A DNA stretch of 64,000 nt, taken from assembly GCA_009829735.1 (NCBI GenBank), contig CM020619.1, positions 24,639,554 through 24,703,553 on the forward strand, given 5' to 3'. The notes beneath the pieces were generated by a model that saw nothing but the letters and a program-made list of their open reading frames with translations, did not search any database and had not been told where the DNA came from. This document shows, piece by piece, positions 51,410 to 60,295 of this stretch (the first letter of the stretch is position 1; each line of letters begins with the position of its first letter). The stretch comes from Pyropia yezoensis. Taxonomy: Eukaryota > Rhodophyta > Bangiophyceae > Bangiales > Bangiaceae. Made by a program: the position numbers and the translations under genes.

Positions 51410-52818
51410 AGGGTCCCCTCCCCTCCACGCCTAGTTAAGGTGTGCAGCCTGGGTTTCTTTACACTAGCCTTTTCAAAGAAACGTGCAGCCCTGTGAGTGG
51501 TTGAGAAGAAAATTGGGGGTTTTCATGACCCCAATTTTCACCCAACGCCACAGAGGCCGTGAGGGACGGTCGGGCGCAGCCCCGGTGACGCGGCCACCTG
51601 GATCTTGCGCATGGGTGTGTCCCCGCGAGTGAATCTACCCAACCCCTTGCACGACATTTCCACCCCTTGCACGACATTTCCACCCCTCCGCCCCCTGCCG
51701 TCGCCTTGACGCCTCCCCCTTCAACCCCCCCCCCGCCGGAGTCTGAAGGTGACAGCCCCTCCCCCATCAATAACTCCATTCCTGTCGCTGTTACCCCGGG
51801 CATTCTCAGACATCTCTGAGATGCCCCGGGGAAGCGTCTGCAGGTGTACTATGAGGGTCGAAAAGCCTCCGAGATGCAGAGGACAGTACATCCGCCACAG
51901 GTGGTAAAGTCACGGTCATGGGGGGACTGCACCTTCCCCGAGACGTGAAAAGACGCCCCCTGCGCCGGGCCCACCCCTGTTTGACCTCGCCAACCCCGGG
52001 TGTGGCGGGTAATGAGCCTTTGGGGGGTGCGCCGGGCGAGGGTGGTGGCCTTTGGGCGCTGTGCGAGGGGATGAGGTGGGGTGGGTGGCACTTCACCAAG
52101 GTGTGGTGTTTCGTTCCGGCAGCCGTTCTTCGAGGAACGGTTGACTCTCCACTATGCATTCTTTTCTAATCTTTTCTATTCTCACCTGCCCCACACGGCC
52201 GCGACAACGGGTGCGGGTGAACACGTGTACATTCTTCAACTTCAAACGACTTACAGAAAGAGAAAGACCTGACACCTCGCTCTTGAGCCAATGCGGTGAC
52301 CGAATTGCCTCTCAGAGCGATCGAATTGATCTTCGTCGGCCAATGAGGAGACGAGGGAGCCTGTGAAACCCATGTTGGACGGGTCGGGGATTTTCCCCCC
52401 TCCCCGATTGTATCATGCCCCCGCTGCAACGTTACGCTCCCACCCGACGGGAAGCCGTGCAATTGCGCGGGAAACTGAGCGGCGGGGGCGCCGCGGACGT
52501 GGCACGGGACGGGCGAGCGGGGGGAGGTGGGTGGGGGCAGCCACCGCGGCCAGTCGTGGGTGTCGCGCGGGGCGGTGGGGGGGGGGGAGCGTCGTGGACT
52601 GCCGGGTCCGAGGTGACGTGGCGGACGTGGAACCGGTGGCAGCGGACGCACCGGCGTGTCGGGCGCGCGAACTGGTGGCGGCCTCAGCAGGTGGCAGGAC
52701 GGGGCGTGGGCGAGGCGCTGCGTGGGGCGGCAACGAGCGCCACGGGCGGCAAGGTGGAATTTGGCGCGGCGGTGTGTCGGGCGGACTCGAGCACAGCGCC
52801 CAAGGCTTGCGGGGGGAG
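51410..52818. other. Intergenic region left of the LTR retrotransposon
   Basis: No recognisable gene. It holds an 11-bp perfect hairpin (GAAAATTGGGG/CCCCAATTTTC, 51508-51539) and an imperfect hairpin around CCCCGGGCAT...ATGCCCCGGGG (about 51793-51830). The plus frame 52415-52828 is unremarkable and ends at the LTR boundary. Bases 52814-52818 (GGGAG) are the target duplication. Confidence 0.5.
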
Positions 52819-53470
52819 TGTGGCATAAATACCCCCCCCGCACCGCACCCGCCTAAGGGGACGGGGGCGTGCAGGGGTCGGGCCACGGGCGGAACGGGAC
52901 GCTGCCAGCGCCAAGTGCTGGCAGCACGCCCGCCGCCGCGCGGGCGACCCTGCCCCCCGACGCCTGCTGGCGTCGGGCGGCACCTGCGGCCGCGACTGGT
53001 GATCCGCCACCAGGCGTGACCCCCCCTGGGCAAACAAGTGGCGGGCGTGCGCCGGCGGGCGATCCCACCACTCATTGGAGCTCCCGGGCTCGTGGAGGGC
53101 AGCCACGTGGAGCCAGATCTAGTACTCCCTGTGACAACCGACGGGAGTTACCCGTCGGTTGTGGCAAGCCCTTTCGGGGGGTACTTAACTATTTTCGCAT
53201 GTACTTATCGTCTTGGAGGGATTTCTTATCGTTTCTCAGGACAGGCCGGCCCAACCGGGTCGGCCTCGCCGATCGAGGGTTGCGACCGGCCGGCGGGGCC
53301 CTCTTCAGGGCCCGCGCCGGCGGTCTCGTCTCGCATCTCCTTGCTCGGCAGGTTTACACGTATCCTTCTTTGTCCCGTTTACTTGCCTTTGACTTGGCAC
53401 TGCGGTTACGAGCCTGTACGTGATTCCTCCCCTTGGGTACGGTCCCCCGCGGGGGTCCCGTCTTGCCACA
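52819..53470 (+). repeat. 5' LTR
   Basis: 652 bp, TG...CA ends. It contains several hairpins, notably CAACCGACGGG/CCCGTCGGTTG at 53135-53161 with a 5-base loop and CCCGACGCC/GGCGTCGGG near 52957-52978. These may shape the transcript start, the packaging signal or the 3' end. Confidence 0.95.
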
Positions 53471-53471
53471 T

Positions 53472-53489
53472 TGGTGGAGCAGCAGGGGA
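53472..53489 (+). other. Candidate primer binding site
   Basis: TGGTGGAGCAGCAGGGGA begins one base after the 5' LTR with TGG, the complement of a tRNA CCA end. I cannot name the tRNA from memory with confidence. Confidence 0.45.
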
Positions 53490-53733
53490 TACGCTGACGC
53501 GCGTCGTCCGGGACGACGACGCGGACGTGTGTCTTCATTTTGACGGTCAAGACGGTTGACGTTGTCAACGTGCACCTGGACCTGGGCGGCCGGAACGCAA
53601 GGCTTAGCCGGACCCAGATCAAGGTTGTGGTGAGCGGAGCTCACCACCGCAAGGGCTCGGCGCGGGCGGCAGCCCCGCGTCCGACATCTACCTCCGGTCC
53701 TAGACGGGGGACCGAGCTCAACCTCGAGGCAAC

Positions 53734-55602
53734 ATGGACCCGCACCTGCCGGCGGACTATGTGCCTCCTGGGGGGACGCGCCGACAGGGCGTCACCACGA
53801 GATCTACCTCCAACGCCCAAGACCAAGCCGGTAGCAACCAAGCCGCCGGCGCTCAAGGCACTGTTGACCCGCCGCCCGTTCTCCTACCTGATCCTCGTCA
53901 AGCTGACGAGGACCCGTTTGACGACCCGCTGTTGTTTCCAGCGGACACGGCGTCGGCGACTTTGCCGACGCCTGCCGCCACGGCGGGAGACGCCGGCCGG
54001 ATTGCTGCGTACGAGGCTGCCCACGCAAGGGTGGAGCAGGCCCTACTCGACGAGCAGACCAACGTCGCGGAGATGAGCCGCCGACTGCAGCAGCAGCAAG
54101 ACCTGATCCTGCAGCTGCAGCAGTCGTCATCCATCTACAAGTCCGCGAGCGGATCCAAGAAGAAGTCCCGAGCCGACAAGAAGGACAAGACCAAGAGCCG
54201 CAAGGAGCCTACACCTTCGCCTGTCAAGAAACAACAAGACAAGGCGGAGCTCCTCGCGGGCCTCCAAGCTCTCCTTCAAGTGTATGACGAGAGCCCCGCC
54301 CAAGCCCTGACTGGACGCGGCCGTCATGCACGCAAGGGCCCTCGTCGCGGTCGACGCGACGAGGCCCCGCTCAGTCCCCGGTCATCAACAACGACCAGCC
54401 GATCGACGTCCAAAAGTCGGGCGTCGTCATCGGACTCGTCATCGGGGCCCCCGACACCCCCTTCACCACCGTCGTCACCGTCGGAAAACTCCGACGGCTC
54501 TATGACGGAAGAAGAAGAGGCTATCCGCCCTCGCCGCCGCCGACATTATCGGCGTCGTGCCGAGGAAGACCGCGAGGTGTACGACCGGCGCTTGGCAGTG
54601 CAAGCTCCCAACCGACGCTACCGACGTCTTCTTTCGTACAAGACGTACTTCCTGGAGGATACGCGCCTGGCGTACCCACCCCGTCTGGTCAAGAAGGCGT
54701 ACAAGCTGAACAAGTGCTTGAACGGACCGTTCCAAGGACAAGCCCCCTTCAATGGAAAGGACCCCCTTGGCATCTTCGGGTTTCTCTCGACGTTCAAGAG
54801 AGCTTGTGACGCCGCCGGGGCGTCACACGGCCAAGCCTTGCCGTTGCTAAGCTTCCGCCTCGAAGGGCAAGCCAAGCTGTCTTTCGTCTCGGCAAGGTCG
54901 AGCCAAGCCAAGAACGACCGCCACGCCATCCGCACCTACGGGGATGGAGTCAACTGGCTGTTGCAAAAGTACGCAACACCCGACAAGTTGAACGAGGCGT
55001 ACTCGGACATCATCTCTGCCCACCAAGAGCAAGAAGAAGCTCCTCGTTCGTTCGGCGAACGCCTGGAACGCATGTGCGATCGACTCGACGGTCTCTTCAA
55101 CAGCGGCGATATCGTTGACACCTTCGTCAACGGCCTCAACGACGCTGTCAAGGCGCATGTGCTCACCTTCCAGATGACCAAGAGCCGCGTATCGCTCCCC
55201 GAGGCGATCACGGCTGCCCAAATCTACTGGACCGGCATCCAGAAGATGAAGGTCGACTTGCGTCGACACATCCGGAACACCACGACTCCGATCCGAGTCG
55301 CTACGGTGCCCGACGCGGTGGGCGTGGCAGCAGCGGTAGTGACACCACCGCTACCGCCCCGCTTCGCGCGTGTCGAACGAGACACGCCAGCGGTACCAAG
55401 GCCGCGATCGCCGTCACCCCGTCGAGCAGCGGCCCCGACGGACGAGTGCTACAACTGCCACAACTTCGGTCACTTCCTAGCGGAGTGCCCCGAGCCCCGG
55501 CGCCCGCGGCGTCAAGATCGCGACGCAGGCCGCGTCAACGCGGTCGTCGACGCAATGGTCGACGAGCAAGTCAACCCACAGGAGCAGAACCAGGAAAACT
55601 AG
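53734..55602 (+). CDS. gag: Gag polyprotein of the chromovirus
   Basis: 622 residues from ATG 53734. The N-terminal 90 residues are Pro/Asp-rich. A coiled-coil follows at about 95-130 (VEQALLDEQTNVAEMSRRLQ and a Gln run), then a Lys-rich segment (SGSKKKSRADKKDKTKSRKE), a Ser/Pro-rich linker, and from about 300 to 500 the retrotransposon capsid-like region (DPLGIFGFLSTFKRACDAAG ... SFGERLERMCDRLDGLFNSG). One zinc knuckle lies at residues 572-585 (CYNCHNFGHFLAEC, CCHC type). The protein should form the capsid and bind the genomic RNA. The stop at 55600 lies in GGAAAACTAG, and pol continues in the -1 frame across this point. Confidence 0.92.
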   Translation: MDPHLPADYVPPGGTRRQGVTTRSTSNAQDQAGSNQAAGAQGTVDPPPVLLPDPRQADEDPFDDPLLFPADTASATLPTPAATAGDAGRIAAYEAAHARVEQALLDEQTNVAEMSRRLQQQQDLILQLQQSSSIYKSASGSKKKSRADKKDKTKSRKEPTPSPVKKQQDKAELLAGLQALLQVYDESPAQALTGRGRHARKGPRRGRRDEAPLSPRSSTTTSRSTSKSRASSSDSSSGPPTPPSPPSSPSENSDGSMTEEEEAIRPRRRRHYRRRAEEDREVYDRRLAVQAPNRRYRRLLSYKTYFLEDTRLAYPPRLVKKAYKLNKCLNGPFQGQAPFNGKDPLGIFGFLSTFKRACDAAGASHGQALPLLSFRLEGQAKLSFVSARSSQAKNDRHAIRTYGDGVNWLLQKYATPDKLNEAYSDIISAHQEQEEAPRSFGERLERMCDRLDGLFNSGDIVDTFVNGLNDAVKAHVLTFQMTKSRVSLPEAITAAQIYWTGIQKMKVDLRRHIRNTTTPIRVATVPDAVGVAAAVVTPPLPPRFARVERDTPAVPRPRSPSPRRAAAPTDECYNCHNFGHFLAECPEPRRPRRQDRDAGRVNAVVDAMVDEQVNPQEQNQEN

Positions 55603-58600
55603 GGGGTCGGCCGCCCAAGCCCGGAGCAGCCGACCGACCCCGTGACCCCGGCAAACCTTCCCGTGACCCGACCAAGCGCTCAACCTCCATCCTCAACGCG
55701 GCCTACCGGCACTACACCGTGCCACTGTGCCTGGGACCCGCCCCAGAGCACATGCGTGCCATGCACCCGACGCTCGACACCGGCGCAGGCCTTAACCTCA
55801 TTCGGGTTGATGCCCTGCCCAAAGACTGGCCTTCGTACACTACGAAGGAACGAAGGACACCTAACGTAGTGGATGCCAATGGCAACCCACTTCCGGTCAT
55901 CACGGCTATCAACATCATCGTCGACACCGGCAACGTCAAGATGATCTCGACGTTCCACGTCGTGGCAAGCATGGCTGTGCCGGCCATACTTGGCACACGA
56001 TTCATCAACCAGCACGTGGAAGCTATCTACCCACGATTGGGGAAGGTGTACTGGGCAGCCCCCGACTCGCCACAGTCGGTGTGCATGCCCATCCTTGACG
56101 CGGACGTCAAGCAACTTCAACAAGGGAAGGTGCGTCTCGCCAAGCGGACGACGCTGCCACCCCTGTGCGAGGTAATCGCACAGACGAATTGCGACATCCC
56201 CGGGTTGGTCCACGTCCAGACCAACTCTCGGCTGCACCAGAGGCACCAGATCATCTTGGCGAATGGGCTGGCGTCCTCATCACCCGGCGTGCCCTTCCAA
56301 GTCAAGCTCTGCAATGTCGGTACTGCGACCCGACATCTCAAGAAGGGCACCGTCATTGGGTTCGCCGAGGTCTACTCCGGGCCCGTCATCGCCCTCGTCG
56401 ATGAAAAACCACAACCTCCGGCGGCCAAGCCCCCACCGTCGATCGAAGACGTGGATCTTACGGACGCACCCAAGAACCTGCACGCCCGCATCCGCAAGAT
56501 GCTGGACAAACACAAGATCATGTGGGATGGCAAGCTCGGCTCCATCCACGCCACCGTCCACCGTATCGAAACGGACGACAACACGCTACCCATCCACATG
56601 GCCCCGTACCGGACCGGCTTGCGCAAGCGCGAGATCATCACGGACTGCGTCAACGCGATGCTGAAGCAAGACGTCATCAGACCAAGCCGCAGCGACTGGT
56701 CGAGCCCAGTCGTCGTCGTTCCCAAGAAGAACGGCAAGCCAAGGTTCTGCGTCGATTACCGACGCCTTAACGCGATCACCAAGAAGGACACGTACCCCAT
56801 CCCTCGGATGGACGACTGCCTAGACTCCTTGGGCGAGGCGCAGTTCTTCTCAACGCTCGACTGTACGGCGGGGTACTGGCAAGTGCCCCTCCGCAAGGAG
56901 GATCAAGAGAAGACGGCCTTCGCGTGCCATGACGGGCTCTTCGAGTGGGTCGTCATGCCGTTCGGGCTTACGAATGCACCCGCGACCTTCCAACGAGCCC
57001 TCGACATCATCTTGTCGGGCCTCAAGTGGCAGATGTGCCTCGTCTACCTTGACGACGTCATCGTCTTCTCCAAGACGGCGGAAGACCACGTGCGCCATCT
57101 TGACTTGGTCTTGACACGTCTGCGCAAGGCAGGCGTCACGCTCAACCTCGAGAAGTGCGCCTTCTTCAAGCGCGAGGTCGAGTACCTCGGGCACATCATC
57201 TGCCCCGGCCAGCTGAAGGTGCACAACAAGAACACCGACGCCCTTCGGGAGGCAAGCTTCCCCAAGACCAAGACACAGATGAAGAGCTTCCTCGGGGCCT
57301 GCAACGTCTATCGGCGCTTCGTCAAGGACTTCGCCAAGAGAGCACGCCCCTTGACCGAGCTGACCAAGAACGACGTTGGCCCCGAGCTGCCGCAGCCAAC
57401 GGACGCGCAACACGCGTCCTTCGAGGACCTCAAGGGGGCACTAGTGTCTCCACCCGTGCTCACCATCCCGCATCCAACACGTCGCTTTGTAGTCGACGTC
57501 GACGCGTGCGCAGACCAACTGGGATGCGCCTTGCTGCAGGAACAACAAGACGGTGAGCTGCTGCCCGTCGGCTTCTACAGCCGCACGCTCAAGCCAGCCG
57601 AGCAGAACTACTGCACGACCGAGCGCGAGTGCTTGGGCCTCGTCTGGGGTGTCTTGTACCTCCGACACTTCCTTGACGGCAACGTCTTCACGGTGCGCAC
57701 CGACCACCAAGCGCTGCGGTGGATCTACAACACCACCGACCCGAGCAGTCGCTTGATGCGATGGCGACTGCGCTTGGCAGAGTTCACCTTCGACGTCCAG
57801 TACAAGCCTGGGGCAAGCCATCACGCCCCAGACTTCCTGTCGCGCACGCGCACGGACGCCTTGGACGACTCCGACATCGACGACGAGATCCCATGCTTGA
57901 GTCTGGCCGAGACGGCCAGAAGCTTGCAGAAGGGGCGGTACACGCACTCGACAAGGCTTACGCCGATTGCGTTCGACGACCTCGTGGCCGACCAAGCAAC
58001 CGACGCCTTGTGCAAGGTGATTCGCGAGAAGATGGCCGACGACAAGGCCCCCAACTTCTCGATGAAGGGCGGCGCGCTGTACCGCCAAGGGGTCGACGGT
58101 GATCAACTCGTCGTACCCCACAAGCACCGAGCCAAGCTGCTCGACCTTGCGCACTTCCCAACGACGGAGGGACATCCGGGATCGAACCGGATGTACTACT
58201 CAATGCGGCGCCGCTTTTACTGGCCATCGATGGCGACCGACGCCTACGGCGTGGTGACCAGGTGCGCAGCTTGTGCGCAGAGTCGACTGGCGTTGCGGCG
58301 CCACACGGCGCCAATGAGGCTCTTCCCGTCGACCGAGCCGTTGACGGAGGTCAACGTCGACATCCTTGGGCCCCTGCCCAAGTCCTTGTCACGCAACAGG
58401 TACATCCTTGTCTTCACCGACCGCTTCTCTAAGGTCGTCCGGTGCGTGGCCTTGCGGAAGATCACGGCCGTCACCGTCGCCTCGGCCTTGATCGAGGTGT
58501 GGGTGGCAAGCTATGGCCCCCCCGACATCCTCCTGTCGGACCAAGGAAGCCAGTTCATGTCGAAGTTCTTCCTTGCCGTCTGCCGCTCCCTCGGCATCGA

Positions 58601-60140
58601 GACGAGGGAGTCGACGCCGTACCACCCGCAGACGAACGGCCAAGTGGAGCGGTACAACCGAACCATCATCAAGCAGATCCGGCACTACGTCGCGGACAAC
58701 CCGAGGCGATGGGATGAGCTATTGCCGATCCTCACGTACGCGTACAACACGCAGCCGCACCGCTCGACCGGAGTGGCCCCGTTCGAGATGGTCATCCCAA
58801 GGAGGATCCCCAACCTCTCGGTGCACAGCCCGCCGCCTGGCGTGGCCATCCAGGCGCACGGCACCACCAAGGACGGGTCGCCCTTGTCCGTCAAACGCTC
58901 CTTCATGGCCCGCCTCCGGAAGACCATCCCGTTGGTCGCCGAAGCGCTGCGCAAGACGCAGCAGCGGTACAAGAAGAACTACGACAAGAACCTTGCCATC
59001 CGGAACAAGGACGTCAAGATCGGCGACTACGTCTACCTCAAGAACAACCAGAGGGAGCACAAGTTGTCAAGCCTGACAACGGGCCCGTTCCTTGTCGTCG
59101 ACCTCGACGACAAGACCTTCGTCGTTCAGATGGGCGACGAGGAGAGCCGGGTGTCATGGGACCAAGCAACACCGGCACCGCGGCCGGACGCGGCCGGCCA
59201 GGCCAACTCGACGCCACACGCCCTTCTCAAGGACAAGGTCAACCTAGCCGACCAACCGTCGGTGCTCGACGACTACCTCATCGACAAACTCGTTGGGCTG
59301 CGGATCGTTGATGGCGAGCACCAAGCACGTGTACGTTGGTGGGGGTACCAACGTGACGTAGACACTTGGAAGCCGCTTGACGAACTACCGAAGCACCTCG
59401 TGCTTCGGTACCTACGGACCCAGAACAAGCAGGTCCCCGGGTACGACTGGGCCCCGATCAAGATGACTCTGCGTTCACAGAGCCAAGGCCTCCCACACCC
59501 CGATGCCCGCGTCAACATTGTCGTCGACAAGGAGCCATGGGTCCCCACCATCGTGGCGTTCCACCAAGCCGCCGACGGACACGTCCAAGCGCGACTGCAC
59601 TGGACTCACCCGCGTGGCGACGTGGGGGAGATCATCCCACTGTACTGCTTGCGCAGTACATTCCCCAAGAACTTCCCGCGCAACATACCCGAGCGCGATG
59701 ACTGGACGACGCCCCGCGTCATCGTCGACCGGCTGGAACGCCTCCATGGCCCGCACACCATCGACTTGTTCGCCAATCGGGCGAACAAGCAGTTCCGTCG
59801 CTATGGGTCTGCGAAGGCAGACCCCGACGCAGTCTGGTGCGACTCGACGCGGCACTCTTGGGAACAAGAGAACGCCTGGGCCAACCCGCCCCCGTCGCTC
59901 CTGCCCAAGGTAGCGGACAGGCTGTCAAGTGGCCCCCCATTGTCACTTACGGTCATTGCCCCCAAGTGGGAAGGGCAAGAGTGGTACGGGGTCTTCATGG
60001 CGCAGTGCTTCGAATACGAGGAATTGCCCATGGAAGTTGCCGACTTCAAGCCGACAAGTACCAACTTGCTGGTCACCGAACACCCACCGGTGTGGACCAT
60101 GATGTGTTTTCGCTTCGAGCGAAGTCACATTTATGGGTAG
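55446..60140 (+). CDS. pol: Pol polyprotein: protease, RT, RNase H, integrase, chromodomain, Dam-like domain
   Basis: The frame is -1 relative to gag and already open inside it, so -1 frameshifting near the gag stop is likely. The first ATG in frame is at about 55751. Domains in order: aspartic protease (LDTGAG at 55773); RT with KKNGKPRFCVDYRRLN, LDCTAGYWQVPL and YLDD at 57045-57056; RNase H with VDVDACADQLGCALLQ, TDHQALRWI; integrase with an HHCC-type finger (HPGSNRMYYSMRRRFYWP, CAACAQ) and DDE core (VNVDILGPLP, LLSDQGSQF, HPQTNGQVERYNR); and a chromodomain (KLVGLRIVDGEHQARVRWWG, DTWKPLDEL) at about 59270-59400. A second small beta-rich region follows. From about 59700 to 60110 comes a Dam-like domain (TPRVIVDRL, TIDLFANRANKQFRRYGS, WANPPPSLL, IAPKWEGQEWY). 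Every catalytic motif I can check up to the chromodomain is present. The C-terminal extension is unusual for this superfamily. Confidence 0.94.
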   Translation: MLQLPQLRSLPSGVPRAPAPAASRSRRRPRQRGRRRNGRRASQPTGAEPGKLGGRPPKPGAADRPRDPGKPSRDPTKRSTSILNAAYRHYTVPLCLGPAPEHMRAMHPTLDTGAGLNLIRVDALPKDWPSYTTKERRTPNVVDANGNPLPVITAINIIVDTGNVKMISTFHVVASMAVPAILGTRFINQHVEAIYPRLGKVYWAAPDSPQSVCMPILDADVKQLQQGKVRLAKRTTLPPLCEVIAQTNCDIPGLVHVQTNSRLHQRHQIILANGLASSSPGVPFQVKLCNVGTATRHLKKGTVIGFAEVYSGPVIALVDEKPQPPAAKPPPSIEDVDLTDAPKNLHARIRKMLDKHKIMWDGKLGSIHATVHRIETDDNTLPIHMAPYRTGLRKREIITDCVNAMLKQDVIRPSRSDWSSPVVVVPKKNGKPRFCVDYRRLNAITKKDTYPIPRMDDCLDSLGEAQFFSTLDCTAGYWQVPLRKEDQEKTAFACHDGLFEWVVMPFGLTNAPATFQRALDIILSGLKWQMCLVYLDDVIVFSKTAEDHVRHLDLVLTRLRKAGVTLNLEKCAFFKREVEYLGHIICPGQLKVHNKNTDALREASFPKTKTQMKSFLGACNVYRRFVKDFAKRARPLTELTKNDVGPELPQPTDAQHASFEDLKGALVSPPVLTIPHPTRRFVVDVDACADQLGCALLQEQQDGELLPVGFYSRTLKPAEQNYCTTERECLGLVWGVLYLRHFLDGNVFTVRTDHQALRWIYNTTDPSSRLMRWRLRLAEFTFDVQYKPGASHHAPDFLSRTRTDALDDSDIDDEIPCLSLAETARSLQKGRYTHSTRLTPIAFDDLVADQATDALCKVIREKMADDKAPNFSMKGGALYRQGVDGDQLVVPHKHRAKLLDLAHFPTTEGHPGSNRMYYSMRRRFYWPSMATDAYGVVTRCAACAQSRLALRRHTAPMRLFPSTEPLTEVNVDILGPLPKSLSRNRYILVFTDRFSKVVRCVALRKITAVTVASALIEVWVASYGPPDILLSDQGSQFMSKFFLAVCRSLGIETRESTPYHPQTNGQVERYNRTIIKQIRHYVADNPRRWDELLPILTYAYNTQPHRSTGVAPFEMVIPRRIPNLSVHSPPPGVAIQAHGTTKDGSPLSVKRSFMARLRKTIPLVAEALRKTQQRYKKNYDKNLAIRNKDVKIGDYVYLKNNQREHKLSSLTTGPFLVVDLDDKTFVVQMGDEESRVSWDQATPAPRPDAAGQANSTPHALLKDKVNLADQPSVLDDYLIDKLVGLRIVDGEHQARVRWWGYQRDVDTWKPLDELPKHLVLRYLRTQNKQVPGYDWAPIKMTLRSQSQGLPHPDARVNIVVDKEPWVPTIVAFHQAADGHVQARLHWTHPRGDVGEIIPLYCLRSTFPKNFPRNIPERDDWTTPRVIVDRLERLHGPHTIDLFANRANKQFRRYGSAKADPDAVWCDSTRHSWEQENAWANPPPSLLPKVADRLSSGPPLSLTVIAPKWEGQEWYGVFMAQCFEYEELPMEVADFKPTSTNLLVTEHPPVWTMMCFRFERSHIYG

Positions 60141-60295
60141 ACGACTCCGTTGAACTTCCAACGAAAGATTGAATTTCTTTCGAAATCCCGACCCGGATTC
60201 ATCGTTGTCCTCGAAACAACGATCCCTGACTACAGCAACTGGTCACCACCCCGAGAACGGCCATCTACCTCCTCCCCCCCATCATGCAGGGGCAT
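60141..60295. other. Spacer between pol and the antisense ORF
   Basis: 155 bp of near-balanced composition separate the two convergent stop codons (pol ends at 60140, the antisense ORF at 60296). No gene. Confidence 0.6.

Noticed and set aside
53469..53490. Initiator-Met tRNA primer binding site
   Set aside because: The sequence after the LTR does not match the common TGGTATCAGAGC motif, so no specific tRNA is assigned.
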